Below are positions 16,401-24,198 of a stretch of 38,147 bases of DNA, in pieces. The notes under the pieces were generated by a model. The model worked only from the letters and a program-made list of their open reading frames with translations, made no database searches and had not been told where the DNA came from. A program made the position numbers and the translations under genes. The DNA comes from Shewanella pneumatophori (GTDB lineage: Bacteria; Pseudomonadota; Gammaproteobacteria; Enterobacterales; Shewanellaceae). The stretch lies in NCBI RefSeq assembly GCF_023283895.1, contig NZ_JAKILB010000023.1, forward strand, positions 1-38,147. Direction: 5' to 3'. Numbering within the stretch: the stretch's first letter is position 1; every line of letters starts with the position of its first letter.

Positions 16401-17682
16401 TTCTTCTGAGCTAGCTATTATTGATGAGCTAGGTCGTGAGAAGGAGCGTTATAAGGTTCCTTACGGTACAGTACTAGATAAGTTGGAAGACGACGGCGTA
16501 GCTGCTGGCGAGATCATCGCTAAGTGGGATCCGCATACTCACCCAATTATCTCTGAGGTAGCGGGTAGTATTAAGTTCGTAGATATGATTGAAGGTGTCA
16601 CTATGACACGTCAAACTGACGAACTAACTGGTCTATCTTCAATTGTTGTACTTGAAGTTGGTCAACGTCCAACAGCTGGTAAAGAGATGCGTCCTATGAT
16701 CCGTCTTGTTGCTGCTGATGGTAGCGACTTGATGATCCCAGGTACTGAAGTTCCTGCGCAATACTTCTTGCCAGGTCACGCGATTGTGAATCTTGACGAT
16801 AACGCACCAATTAACGTTGGTGACGCGTTAGCACGTATTCCTCAAGAATCTTCGAAGACTCGCGATATTACCGGTGGTCTACCACGCGTAGCTGACTTGT
16901 TCGAAGCGCGTAAGCCAAAAGAGCCTGCAATTCTTGCTGAAGTATCGGGTACTATCTCGTTCGGTAAAGAAACCAAAGGTAAGCGTCGTCTAGTGATCAC
17001 CCCTGCAGATGGGGGTGAGCAGTACGAAGAGATGATTCCTAAGTGGCGTAACCTAAACGTGTTCGAAGGTGAAAAAGTTGAACGCGGTGAAGTTATTGCT
17101 GATGGTCCAGAAGCAGCACACGACATTCTACGTCTACGTGGTATCCACAATGTGGCTAACTACATCGTGAATGAAGTACAGGACGTTTACCGTCTACAGG
17201 GCGTTAAGATCAACGATAAGCACATTGAGGTGATCATTCGCCAGATGCTGCGTAAGTGTGAGATCGTAGACGCTGGTGACAGTGAATTCCTACCGGGTGA
17301 ACAAGCCGAAGTGTCTCGTGTGAAGATCGCTAACCGCGAACTAGAAGCACAAGGTAAGCAGCCTGCAACATTCGAGCGTGAGCTTCTTGGTATTACTAAG
17401 GCGTCTCTTGCGACTGAATCGTTCATCTCTGCAGCATCGTTCCAGGAGACCACTCGTGTTCTTACTGAAGCAGCTGTTGGCGGTAAGAGCGATAAGTTAC
17501 GTGGCTTGAAAGAGAACGTAATTGTTGGTCGTCTAATCCCTGCTGGTACAGGTTACTCTTACCACCAGAAACGTGCTGAAGCTGCAGTTAAACCTGCTGC
17601 TGAAGAAGCACCAGTGATTAGCGCAAGCGAAGCTGAGCAGAACCTTGCAGATCTACTAAATCTTGCTGGTAGCAACGATTAA
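13468..17682 (+). CDS. rpoC: RNA polymerase beta' subunit
   Basis: Beta' carries the catalytic magnesium-binding loop and the clamp. The 1404 residues match E. coli (1407). It starts at GTG 13468 after AGGAGAG. Seen in order: zinc ribbon CLCGKYK...CEKC (four Cys, about 70-88), the clamp and rudder region, NADFDGDQMAVH (about 458-469; the three Asp bind Mg), the bridge helix/trigger loop region, and the second zinc site CDTDFGVCAACYG. The operon ends in a terminator at 17709. Confidence 0.99.
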   Translation: MKDLLKFLKQQSKTEEFEGIKIGLASPDLIRSWSFGEVKKPETINYRTFKPEREGLFCARIFGPVKDYECLCGKYKRLKHRGVICEKCGVEVTQTKVRRERMGHIDLASPVAHIWFLKSLPSRIGLMLDMTLRDIERVLYFESFVVIEPGMTSLERGQMLTEENYLDALEEYGDEFEAKMGAEAVLELLRAIDLEKEIEMMREELPSINSETRRKKITKRLKLIEAFFTSGNKPEWMILKVLPVLPPDLRPLVPLDGGRFATSDLNDLYRRVINRNNRLKRLLDLAAPDIIVRNEKRMLQESVDALLDNGRRGRAITGSNKRPLKSLADMIKGKQGRFRQNLLGKRVDYSGRSVITVGPTLRLHQCGLPKKMALELFKPFIYGKLEGRGLATTIKAAKKMVEREVPEVWDVLDDVIREHPVMLNRAPTLHRLGIQAFEPVLIEGKAIQLHPLVCAAYNADFDGDQMAVHVPLTLEAQLEARSLMMSTNNILSPANGEPVITPSQDVVLGLYYTSRERINGKGEGMAFSDVAEAEKAYRTGVAELHARVKVRITETTTNEAGEKVKTRRVVDTTVGRALLSQILPKGLSYDLVNQNMGKKQISKLLNTCYRQLGLKDTVIFADQLMYTGFHFATISGASVGIDDMVIPDLKYTLVADAEAEVLEIQEQFQSGLVTAGERYNKVIDIWASANEKVSKAMMENLSKETVINRDGEEEQQESFNSIYMMADSGARGSAAQIRQLAGMRGLMAKPDGSIIETPIVANFREGLNVSQYFISTHGARKGLADTALKTANSGYLTRRLVDVAQDLVVIEDDCGTYEGLTMKPLIEGGDVVEPLRERVLGRVVAQDVFKPGTEEVLIPRNTLLDESWCDIVEDNSIDEMIVRSVISCDTDFGVCAACYGRDLARGHIINQGEAIGVVAAQSIGEPGTQLTMRTFHIGGAASRASAENNVQVKNSGTLKLHNAKFVTNTNGKLVIVSRSSELAIIDELGREKERYKVPYGTVLDKLEDDGVAAGEIIAKWDPHTHPIISEVAGSIKFVDMIEGVTMTRQTDELTGLSSIVVLEVGQRPTAGKEMRPMIRLVAADGSDLMIPGTEVPAQYFLPGHAIVNLDDNAPINVGDALARIPQESSKTRDITGGLPRVADLFEARKPKEPAILAEVSGTISFGKETKGKRRLVITPADGGEQYEEMIPKWRNLNVFEGEKVERGEVIADGPEAAHDILRLRGIHNVANYIVNEVQDVYRLQGVKINDKHIEVIIRQMLRKCEIVDAGDSEFLPGEQAEVSRVKIANRELEAQGKQPATFERELLGITKASLATESFISAASFQETTRVLTEAAVGGKSDKLRGLKENVIVGRLIPAGTGYSYHQKRAEAAVKPAAEEAPVISASEAEQNLADLLNLAGSND

Positions 17683-17708
17683 TCGATGCTAAAAAGTAAA
17701 TAGATTGT

Positions 17709-17738
17709 AAAAAAGGCGCTTTTAGCGCCTTTTTTTTA
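17709..17738 (+). terminator. rpoBC terminator
   Basis: AGGCGCT / AGCGCCT (17714-17720, 17724-17730) with loop TTT, flanked by A and T runs that extend the stem, T run to about 17737. It separates rpoC from the str operon. Confidence 0.93.
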
Positions 17739-17767
17739 CTTTAAATCGGTTAAAAGTTGTCTATTTC

Positions 17768-17796
17768 TTGACAGAAACTCCATACACTTCTAAAAT
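17768..17796 (+). promoter_or_regulatory. str operon promoter
   Basis: Consensus TTGACA (17768-17773), 17-bp spacer, TAAAAT (17791-17796), then TTCGCGTCCC. This resembles the E. coli str promoter as I remember it (TTGACA, TAAAAT, TTCGGCGTCC). Confidence 0.92.
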
Positions 17797-17802
17797 TTCG
17801 CG

Positions 17803-17818
17803 TCCCACACCTGTGGGA
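17803..17818 (+). other. Hairpin at the 5' end of the str mRNA
   Basis: TCCCAC / GTGGGA (17803-17808, 17813-17818), 6 bp, loop ACCT. With initiation expected at about 17803 the mRNA would begin with this stem. E. coli has a different sequence but, from memory, also a hairpin here. Confidence 0.6.
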
Positions 17819-17871
17819 TATAGATTTTTCACACCTTACTGTTGATTTAGTCAACTGATTCGGAGCTATAC

Positions 17872-18246
17872 ATGGCAACTGTAAACCAGTTGGTACGTAA
17901 GCCTCGCGCACCGAAAGTCGATAAGACTAACGTACCTGCGCTAGCTGCGTGTCCACAAAAGCGTGGTGTTTGTACTCGCGTATATACCACTACACCAAAA
18001 AAACCTAACTCTGCACTACGTAAAGTAGCTCGTGTGCGTCTAACTAACGGTTTCGAAGTAACTTCGTACATCGGCGGTGAAGGCCACAACCTGCAGGAAC
18101 ACAGCGTAATTCTAATCCGTGGCGGTCGTGTAAAAGACTTACCGGGTGTGCGTTACCACACTGTACGCGGCGCATTAGACTGTGCTGGCGTTAGCGAACG
18201 TCGTCAAGGTCGTTCTAAGTACGGTGCTAAGCGTCCTAAGTCTTAA
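17872..18246 (+). CDS. rpsL: 30S ribosomal protein S12
   Basis: S12 sits at the decoding centre and controls accuracy. 124 residues, the E. coli length. Lys43 (in TTTPKKPNS) and Lys88 (in GRVKDLPGVRYH), the classical streptomycin-resistance sites, are wild type; Asp89 next to Lys88 is the usual methylthiolation target. First gene of the str operon, after a strong promoter and a leader of about 70 bases; ribosome-binding site CGGAG. Confidence 0.99.
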   Translation: MATVNQLVRKPRAPKVDKTNVPALAACPQKRGVCTRVYTTTPKKPNSALRKVARVRLTNGFEVTSYIGGEGHNLQEHSVILIRGGRVKDLPGVRYHTVRGALDCAGVSERRQGRSKYGAKRPKS

Positions 18247-18326
18247 CGTTTTCCGTTAAGTAAGGCCAAGCTAGATATAATTGAGATTCCAGTTTTGGGG
18301 TCCCTGAAGCATACGGAGAAATTGTT
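18247..18326 (+). promoter_or_regulatory. rpsL-rpsG intercistronic region, likely S7 operator
   Basis: Eighty bases between S12 and S7. In E. coli S7 binds the corresponding segment and represses distal str genes by uncoupling translation. The start (GTTAAGTAAGGCCAA) and the CCAGTTTTGG...CCTGAA...ACGGAG end look like the E. coli region from memory; no structure was modelled. Confidence 0.45.
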
Positions 18327-18797
18327 ATGCCAAGACGTCGCGTTGTAGGACAACGTAAAATCCTACCAGATCCAAAGTTCAACAGTGAGTTGCTGGCTAA
18401 GTTCATCAACGTCATTATGCAGGACGGCAAAAAGTCGACTGCTGAAAAAATTATTTACAAGGCACTAGATACTGCAGCTGAAAAGAAAGGCGAAGATCAA
18501 CTAGTAATCCTTGAAGCAGCCCTGGACAACGTACGTCCATCAGTCGAGGTTAAATCTCGTCGTGTTGGTGGTTCTACTTACCAGGTACCATGTGAAGTTC
18601 GTCCAGTGCGTCGTAACGCACTAGCGATGCGCTGGTTGGTTGAAGCTGCACGTAAGCGTGGTGAAAAATCTATGGCTCTACGTCTAGCAGGTGAAATGTT
18701 AGACGCATCTGAAAACAAAGGTACTGCTGTTAAGAAGCGCGAAGACGTGCATCGTATGGCAGAAGCAAACAAAGCGTTTGCTCATTACCGCTGGTAA
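18327..18797 (+). CDS. rpsG: 30S ribosomal protein S7
   Basis: S7 nucleates assembly of the 30S head and lines the E site, and is the regulator of the str operon. 156 residues, the common bacterial length. MPRRRVVGQRKILPDPKF at the start and the positively charged hairpin ARKRGEKSMALRLAGE are typical. Start ATG 18327 follows ACGGAG. Confidence 0.99.
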   Translation: MPRRRVVGQRKILPDPKFNSELLAKFINVIMQDGKKSTAEKIIYKALDTAAEKKGEDQLVILEAALDNVRPSVEVKSRRVGGSTYQVPCEVRPVRRNALAMRWLVEAARKRGEKSMALRLAGEMLDASENKGTAVKKREDVHRMAEANKAFAHYRW

Positions 18798-18803
18798 TAT
18801 CTT

Positions 18804-18825
18804 GGCGTGGGCTATGTCCCACGCC
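18804..18825 (+). other. Hairpin between rpsG and fusA
   Basis: GGCGTGGG / CCCACGCC (18804-18811, 18818-18825), perfect 8 bp, loop CTATGT, weak T content after it. Not a clear terminator; it may slow or process the message between rpsG and fusA. Confidence 0.55.
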
Positions 18826-18871
18826 TTACTTGCATTGCTAACACTCAGATTTAGCTAAGAGGGTATAAATC

Positions 18872-20968
18872 GTGGCTCGTACAACTCCAATTGAGCGCTA
18901 CCGTAATATCGGTATTTGTGCTCATGTTGACGCTGGTAAAACCACTACAACTGAACGTGTTCTTTTCTACACTGGCTTATCTCATAAGATCGGTGAAGTT
19001 CATGATGGCGCAGCTACCATGGACTGGATGGAGCAAGAGCAGGAACGTGGTATTACCATCACCTCAGCCGCAACGACTACTTTCTGGCGCGGAATGGATG
19101 CGCAGTTCACTGAGCACCGCATTAACATCATCGATACTCCAGGCCACGTTGACTTCACTATTGAAGTTGAACGTTCTTTGCGTGTACTTGATGGTGCAGT
19201 CGTTGTTTTTTGTGGCTCATCAGGGGTAGAACCTCAATCTGAGACCGTTTGGCGACAAGCTGATAAGTATCATGTACCGCGCCTAGTGTTCGTCAATAAG
19301 ATGGACCGCGCAGGTGCAAACTTTGATAGAGTAGTCGACCAGATCCGTAATCGCCTTGGTGCGACTTGTGTACCTATTCAAATGAATATTGGTGCAGAAG
19401 AAGATTTCAACGGTGTGATCGATTTGATCAAAATGAAAGCCATTAACTGGTCTGAAGAAGACCAAGGTATGACTTTCACTTATGAAGCGATTCCAGAGCA
19501 CTTAGCTGATAAAGCCGCAGAAATGCGTGAATACTTAGTTGAAAGTGCCGCTGAAGCGACAGAAGAGCTGATGGAAAAGTACCTAGAAGATGGGGAACTT
19601 TCAGAAGAAGAGATCAAAAAGGCACTGCGTCAACGTACCTTAAACAATGAAATCGTATTGGCAACCTGTGGTTCTGCATTTAAGAACAAGGGTGTACAAG
19701 CGGTTCTAGATGCCGTGGTAGATTTTTTACCATCTCCAGTCGAAGTCCCTGCAATTAAGGGTATCGATGAAAATGATGAAGAAACGTCGCGTCAAGCTGA
19801 CGATAACGCACCGTTTTCAGCATTAGCGTTTAAGATTGCGACAGACCCATTCGTAGGTACTTTAACCTTTATGCGTGTTTATTCAGGCGTATTGGAAACG
19901 GGTGCAGGCGTATACAACTCTGTTAAGCAAAAGCGTGAACGTATTGGTCGTATGGTGCAAATGCACGCTAACGATCGTCAAGAGATTAAAGAAGTACGCG
20001 CTGGCGACATCGCTGCTGCTATTGGTCTTAAAGACGTGACTACCGGCGATACATTGTGCGATGCAGACCACAAAGTAATTCTTGAGCGTATGGAATTCCC
20101 TGAGCCAGTTATTACTATTGCTGTTGAGCCAAGAACGAAGGCAGACCAAGATAAAATGGGGATCGCGTTGCAAAAGCTTGCAGCAGAAGATCCATCATTC
20201 CGTGTTGAATCTGATGAAGAATCAGGTCAAACACTGATCTCTGGTATGGGTGAGCTACACTTAGACATCATTGTAGACCGTATGCGTCGCGAATTTGGTG
20301 TTGAGTGTAATGTAGGTAAACCTCAAGTTGCATATCGTGAAACTATCCGCAAAACTGTGGAAGTTGAAGGTAAGTTCGTACGTCAATCAGGTGGACGAGG
20401 ACAATTCGGTCACGTTTGGTTGAAGCTTGAGCCTCAAGAAGAAGGTTTTGGCTACGAATTTGTCAACGAAATTGTTGGTGGTGTGGTTCCAAAGGAATAC
20501 ATCCCTGCAGTTGATAAAGGTATTCAAGAGCAGATGAAGAGCGGCGTATTAGCTGGTTTCCCTGTTCTCGACGTAAAGGTTACTCTGTACGATGGTTCAT
20601 ATCATGATGTGGACTCGAACGAGATGGCCTTTAAAGTCGCTGGTTCAATGGGCTTTAAAAAGGGTGCGCTTGAAGCAGACCCTGCCTTACTTGAGCCTTG
20701 CATGAAAGTTGAAGTTACAACGCCTGAAGATTATATGGGTGATGTAGTTGGAGACTTAAACCGTCGTCGTGGCCTAATTGAAGGTATGGATGATGGTATC
20801 GCAGGTGTAAAACTTGTGCATGCAACAGTGCCTTTATCTGAAATGTTCGGTTATGCGACCGATTTGCGCTCTGCAAGTCAGGGTCGTGCTTCATACTCAA
20901 TGGAGTTCTTGAAGTACGCTGATGCACCGCAAAATGTTACTAAAGCAATAATCGAGGCTAGAGGCTAA
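18872..20968 (+). CDS. fusA: Elongation factor G
   Basis: EF-G is the GTPase that drives translocation and, with RRF, ribosome recycling. 698 residues (E. coli 704). It starts at GTG 18872 after AAGAGGG. G-domain motifs: AHVDAGKTT (about 18-26), DTPGH and NKMD; domain IV includes GRGQFGHVWLKLEPQ and the ribosome-facing loop; domain V closes with GYATDLRSASQGRASYSMEF, characteristic of true EF-G rather than LepA or tetracycline-protection proteins. tufA follows after 83 bases. Confidence 0.98.
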   Translation: MARTTPIERYRNIGICAHVDAGKTTTTERVLFYTGLSHKIGEVHDGAATMDWMEQEQERGITITSAATTTFWRGMDAQFTEHRINIIDTPGHVDFTIEVERSLRVLDGAVVVFCGSSGVEPQSETVWRQADKYHVPRLVFVNKMDRAGANFDRVVDQIRNRLGATCVPIQMNIGAEEDFNGVIDLIKMKAINWSEEDQGMTFTYEAIPEHLADKAAEMREYLVESAAEATEELMEKYLEDGELSEEEIKKALRQRTLNNEIVLATCGSAFKNKGVQAVLDAVVDFLPSPVEVPAIKGIDENDEETSRQADDNAPFSALAFKIATDPFVGTLTFMRVYSGVLETGAGVYNSVKQKRERIGRMVQMHANDRQEIKEVRAGDIAAAIGLKDVTTGDTLCDADHKVILERMEFPEPVITIAVEPRTKADQDKMGIALQKLAAEDPSFRVESDEESGQTLISGMGELHLDIIVDRMRREFGVECNVGKPQVAYRETIRKTVEVEGKFVRQSGGRGQFGHVWLKLEPQEEGFGYEFVNEIVGGVVPKEYIPAVDKGIQEQMKSGVLAGFPVLDVKVTLYDGSYHDVDSNEMAFKVAGSMGFKKGALEADPALLEPCMKVEVTTPEDYMGDVVGDLNRRRGLIEGMDDGIAGVKLVHATVPLSEMFGYATDLRSASQGRASYSMEFLKYADAPQNVTKAIIEARG

Positions 20969-21005
20969 GCTGTCTCACTCTATTATTGATATACTTAATT
21001 GCTAT

Positions 21006-21030
21006 TGCTCGGTTTTAAGCCGAGCATTTT
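21006..21030 (+). terminator. Weak terminator-like hairpin between fusA and tufA
   Basis: TGCTCGG / CCGAGCA (21006-21012, 21020-21026), loop TTTTAAG, only four T after it. As EF-Tu is needed in excess over EF-G, full termination here would be unexpected unless tufA has its own promoter within fusA, as in E. coli. Confidence 0.4.
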
Positions 21031-21051
21031 CTGAAAAGAAAGGAATATATC

Positions 21052-22236
21052 GTGGCTAAAGAAAAATTTGAACGCGTAAAACCGCACGTTAACGTTGGTA
21101 CTATCGGACACGTTGACCATGGTAAAACTACTCTAACTGCTGCTATCTCTGCAGTTCTTACTAAGAGCTTCGGTGGTACTGTACGTGATTTCGCACAGAT
21201 CGATAACGCTCCAGAAGAGCGTGAGCGTGGTATTACAATTAATACTTCTCACATCGAATACGATACTCCATCACGTCACTACGCACACGTAGACTGTCCA
21301 GGTCACGCGGATTATGTTAAAAACATGATCACTGGTGCTGCACAGATGGACGGCGCTATCCTAGTAGTAGCTTCTACAGATGGCCCAATGCCACAAACAC
21401 GTGAGCACATCCTGCTTTCACGTCAGGTTGGTGTACCATTCATCATCGTATTCATGAACAAGTGTGACATGGTAGATGACGAAGAACTTCTAGAACTAGT
21501 AGAAATGGAAGTTCGTGAACTTCTATCTGAATACGACTTCCCAGGTGATGACCTACCAGTTATCCAAGGTTCTGCACTTAAAGCTCTTGAAGGCGAGCCA
21601 GAGTGGGAAGCTAAGATTCTTGAACTAGCTGAAGCTCTAGATACATACATCCCTGAGCCAGAGCGTGCTATCGATGGTGCATTCATTCTTCCAATCGAAG
21701 ACGTATTCTCTATCGCTGGTCGTGGTACTGTTGTTACTGGTCGTGTAGAGCGCGGTATCATCAAAGTAGGTGAAGAAGTAGAAATCGTTGGTATCAAAGA
21801 TACAACTAAGTCTACTTGTACTGGTGTTGAAATGTTCCGTAAGCTTCTAGACGAAGGTCGTGCTGGCGAGAACTGTGGTGTTCTTCTACGTGGTATCAAG
21901 CGTGAAGAAGTAGAACGTGGTCAAGTACTAGCTGCTCCAGGTTCAATCACTCCACACACTACTTTCAAGTCAGAAATCTACGTTCTGTCTAAAGAAGAAG
22001 GTGGACGTCACACTCCATTCTTCAAAGGCTACCGTCCACAGTTCTACTTCCGTACAACTGACGTAACCGGTACTATCGAATTGCCAGAAGGCGTTGAGAT
22101 GGTAATGCCTGGTGACAACGTAGCTATGACTGTTACTCTAATCTGCCCAATCGCGATGGACGAAGGTTTACGCTTCGCAATCCGTGAAGGTGGCCGTACA
22201 GTTGGTGCTGGTGTTGTAGCTGAGATCGTTGCTTAA
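21052..22236 (+). CDS. tufA: Elongation factor Tu (copy A)
   Basis: Second EF-Tu gene, last of the str operon, 394 residues, protein identical to tufB. It starts with GTG at 21052 (tufB uses ATG) after AAAGGAA, a better ribosome-binding site than that of tufB. Same motifs: GHVDHGKT, DCPGH, NKCD. DNA differs from tufB at 15 positions in the first 177 bases but at only five in the remaining thousand, and the two stay nearly identical through the terminator. Confidence 0.99.
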   Translation: MAKEKFERVKPHVNVGTIGHVDHGKTTLTAAISAVLTKSFGGTVRDFAQIDNAPEERERGITINTSHIEYDTPSRHYAHVDCPGHADYVKNMITGAAQMDGAILVVASTDGPMPQTREHILLSRQVGVPFIIVFMNKCDMVDDEELLELVEMEVRELLSEYDFPGDDLPVIQGSALKALEGEPEWEAKILELAEALDTYIPEPERAIDGAFILPIEDVFSIAGRGTVVTGRVERGIIKVGEEVEIVGIKDTTKSTCTGVEMFRKLLDEGRAGENCGVLLRGIKREEVERGQVLAAPGSITPHTTFKSEIYVLSKEEGGRHTPFFKGYRPQFYFRTTDVTGTIELPEGVEMVMPGDNVAMTVTLICPIAMDEGLRFAIREGGRTVGAGVVAEIVA

Positions 22237-22265
22237 TTAGCAACGAGTCTTAACTCGATACAGAA

Positions 22266-22290
22266 AAAGGCAGCTTAGGCTGCCTTTTTT
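22266..22290 (+). terminator. tufA / str operon terminator
   Basis: AAAGGCAGC / GCTGCCTTT (22266-22274, 22279-22287), loop TTAG, T run to 22290; same hairpin as after tufB. Confidence 0.93.
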
Positions 22291-22397
22291 ATTGCCTAAA
22301 GAAAAGTGAGGGCAGGGCTAGTATTCCCGATCCGACTATGTATAATGGCGCAACTTTGGTGAAAACAGTTAATTTGACGGTATTTCACACAACGGGC

Positions 22398-22425
22398 TTG
22401 ATCTCAACGTTGAAATCAGTATAAT
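22398..22425 (+). promoter_or_regulatory. S10 operon promoter with an internal palindrome
   Basis: TTGATC (22398-22403), 16-bp spacer, consensus TATAAT (22420-22425), then a GC-rich discriminator AGCCCCTCGCC. The 20 bases 22399-22418, TGATCTCAACGTTGAAATCA, form a palindrome with 9 of 10 pairs that fills the spacer and overlaps the -35. Another TATAAT at 22341 has no matching -35. Confidence 0.8.
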
Positions 22426-22431
22426 AGCCCC

Positions 22432-22597
22432 TCGCCTTAACCATTAGGCGATTTAAATTGGTCTGCCTTCGGGTTTGACGTAAAAAAACAGCGACTCCGA
22501 TTGTGAGTCGAACGGCTAAATCATTTCACTCGGCTTTTCCTATAAGGAAAATTGCTTGAGGGTGATTTTTTTGTGTACATTTTAGGAGCTCTGGTCA
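22432..22597 (+). promoter_or_regulatory. S10 leader with L4-dependent attenuator
   Basis: A leader of about 166 bases (E. coli about 172) before rpsJ. Several hairpins; the last is TCACTC (22526-22531) with GGGTGA (22560-22565), containing a second stem TTTTCCT/AGGAAAA (22535-22541, 22545-22551), and is followed by seven T (22566-22572). This matches the E. coli S10 attenuator hairpin at which free L4, with NusA, stops transcription and also blocks translation. GGAGCT provides the ribosome-binding site. Confidence 0.85.
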
Positions 22598-22909
22598 ATG
22601 CAGAACCAAAGAATCCGTATCCGCCTAAAAGGATTTGATCATCGTTTGATTGATCAGTCTACTGCGGAAATCGTTGAAACTGCTAAGCGTACCGGCGCGC
22701 AGGTTCGTGGTCCAATTCCACTACCAACGCGTAAAGAACGTTATACCATTTTGACTTCTCCACACGTTAATAAAGATGCACGTGATCAGTACGAACTACG
22801 TACTCACAAGCGTCTTGTTGACATCGTAGAGCCGACTGAGAAGACTGTAGACGCACTTATGCGTTTAGATCTTGCGGCTGGTGTTGACGTTCAGATTAGC
22901 TTGGGTTAA
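22598..22909 (+). CDS. rpsJ: 30S ribosomal protein S10 (NusE)
   Basis: S10 is part of the 30S head and, with NusB, of antitermination complexes; it also binds the NusG KOW domain. 103 residues, the standard length, with IRIRLKGFDHRLIDQS at the start and the ribosome-facing loop around 45-60 (PLPTRKERYTILTSPHVNKDARDQ). First of eleven genes in the S10 operon, in the same order as in E. coli. Confidence 0.99.
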   Translation: MQNQRIRIRLKGFDHRLIDQSTAEIVETAKRTGAQVRGPIPLPTRKERYTILTSPHVNKDARDQYELRTHKRLVDIVEPTEKTVDALMRLDLAAGVDVQISLG

Positions 22910-22936
22910 TTGAGATCCTTAGAAGAGGTTTGAGAG

Positions 22937-23575
22937 ATGGCTATCGGTCTTATCGGTCGTAAAGTAGGTATGACTCGCATCTTCAATGAAGATGGCGCGT
23001 CGGTACCTGTAACAGTAATTGAAATTGCTGCTAACCGCGTAACCCAAGTGAGAACTTTGGATACAGATGGTTACCGTGCACTTCAAGTTACTACTGGTAC
23101 CAAAAAAGCTAATCGCATCACTAAACCAGAAGCAGGTCACTTTGCTAAGGCAGGCGTTGAAGCCGGTCGTGGTTTATGGGAAATGCGTTTGGCAGATGGT
23201 GAAGGCGAAGGCATCGAAGTTGGTGCTGAGCTTAATGTAGATATCTTCGCTGACATAGCGAAAGTTGATGTTACTGGTCAATCAAAAGGTAAGGGCTTCC
23301 AAGGCGGTATTAAGCGTTGGAACTTCCGTACTCAAGATGCAACACATGGTAACTCACTGGCACATAGAGCTAACGGTTCTATTGGTCAAAACCAAACACC
23401 TGGTCGCGTTTTCAAAGGTAAGAAAATGTCTGGCCACATGGGTGCAGAGCGCGTTACTACTCAAAATCTAGACGTTGTACGTGTAGATGTTGAACGTAAC
23501 CTGCTATTGGTTAAGGGTGCAGTTCCAGGCGCTACTAATGGCGACCTGATCATCAAACCAGCTGTTAAAGCTTAA
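22937..23575 (+). CDS. rplC: 50S ribosomal protein L3
   Basis: L3 is an early assembly protein reaching toward the peptidyl-transferase centre. 212 residues (E. coli 209). GSIGQNQTPGRVFKGKKMSG contains the glutamine methylated by PrmB in E. coli. Ribosome-binding site GAGG/GAGAG ahead of ATG 22937. Confidence 0.98.
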   Translation: MAIGLIGRKVGMTRIFNEDGASVPVTVIEIAANRVTQVRTLDTDGYRALQVTTGTKKANRITKPEAGHFAKAGVEAGRGLWEMRLADGEGEGIEVGAELNVDIFADIAKVDVTGQSKGKGFQGGIKRWNFRTQDATHGNSLAHRANGSIGQNQTPGRVFKGKKMSGHMGAERVTTQNLDVVRVDVERNLLLVKGAVPGATNGDLIIKPAVKA

Positions 23576-23592
23576 GGTCTGAGGAGATAGTA

Positions 23593-24198
23593 ATGGAATT
23601 GGTATTGAAAGACGCACAGAGTGCTCTTGAAGTTTCCGAAGCTACCTTTGGCCGTGACTTTAATGAAGCACTGGTTCATCAGGTAGTTGTAGCTTACGCT
23701 GCAAACGCGCGTCAGGGCACTCGTGCTCAAAAGACTCGCGCAGAAGTAACTGGCTCAGGCAAAAAGCCTTGGCGCCAAAAAGGTACTGGCCGTGCACGTG
23801 CTGGTACTGTTAAAGGCCCAATCTGGCGTGGCGGTGGCGTAACTTTCGCTGCTAAAACACAAGATCACAGCCAAAAAGTTAACAAAAAGATGTACCGCGG
23901 AGCGCTGAAAAGCATTTTCTCTGAATTGGTACGTCAAGACCGTCTTATCGTTGTTGAGTCGTTCGGTGTTGAAGCTCCTAAAACTAAAGAGCTAAAAGCT
24001 AAACTGACTGAAATGCAACTAGAAGACGTGTTGATTGTTACTCCAGAAGTTGACGAGAACTTGTTCTTAGCTGCTCGCAACCTGTACAAAGTTGACGTGC
24101 GTGATGTTGCTGGTATTGATCCAGTTAGCCTTATCGCTTTCAACAAAGTACTAGTTACTGCTGAAGCTATTAAGCAAATCGAGGAGATGCTGGGATGA
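23593..24198 (+). CDS. rplD: 50S ribosomal protein L4
   Basis: L4 binds domain I of 23S rRNA, narrows the exit tunnel through a long loop (about 45-100: TRAEVTGSGKKPWRQKGTGRARAG), and regulates the S10 operon by attenuation and translation block. 201 residues as in E. coli. The tunnel-loop lysine/glycine motif (erythromycin-associated) is unaltered. Its stop overlaps the rplW start (ATGA at 24195-24198), implying translational coupling. Confidence 0.99.
   Translation: MELVLKDAQSALEVSEATFGRDFNEALVHQVVVAYAANARQGTRAQKTRAEVTGSGKKPWRQKGTGRARAGTVKGPIWRGGGVTFAAKTQDHSQKVNKKMYRGALKSIFSELVRQDRLIVVESFGVEAPKTKELKAKLTEMQLEDVLIVTPEVDENLFLAARNLYKVDVRDVAGIDPVSLIAFNKVLVTAEAIKQIEEMLG

Noticed and set aside
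21006..21030. Functional terminator splitting fusA from tufA
   Set aside because: Only four T after a 7-bp stem; kept as a weak hairpin, not as an operon end.
22341..22346. TATAAT as an additional S10 operon promoter
   Set aside because: No -35 at proper distance and TG is not in the extended -10 position; the box at 22420 fits better.
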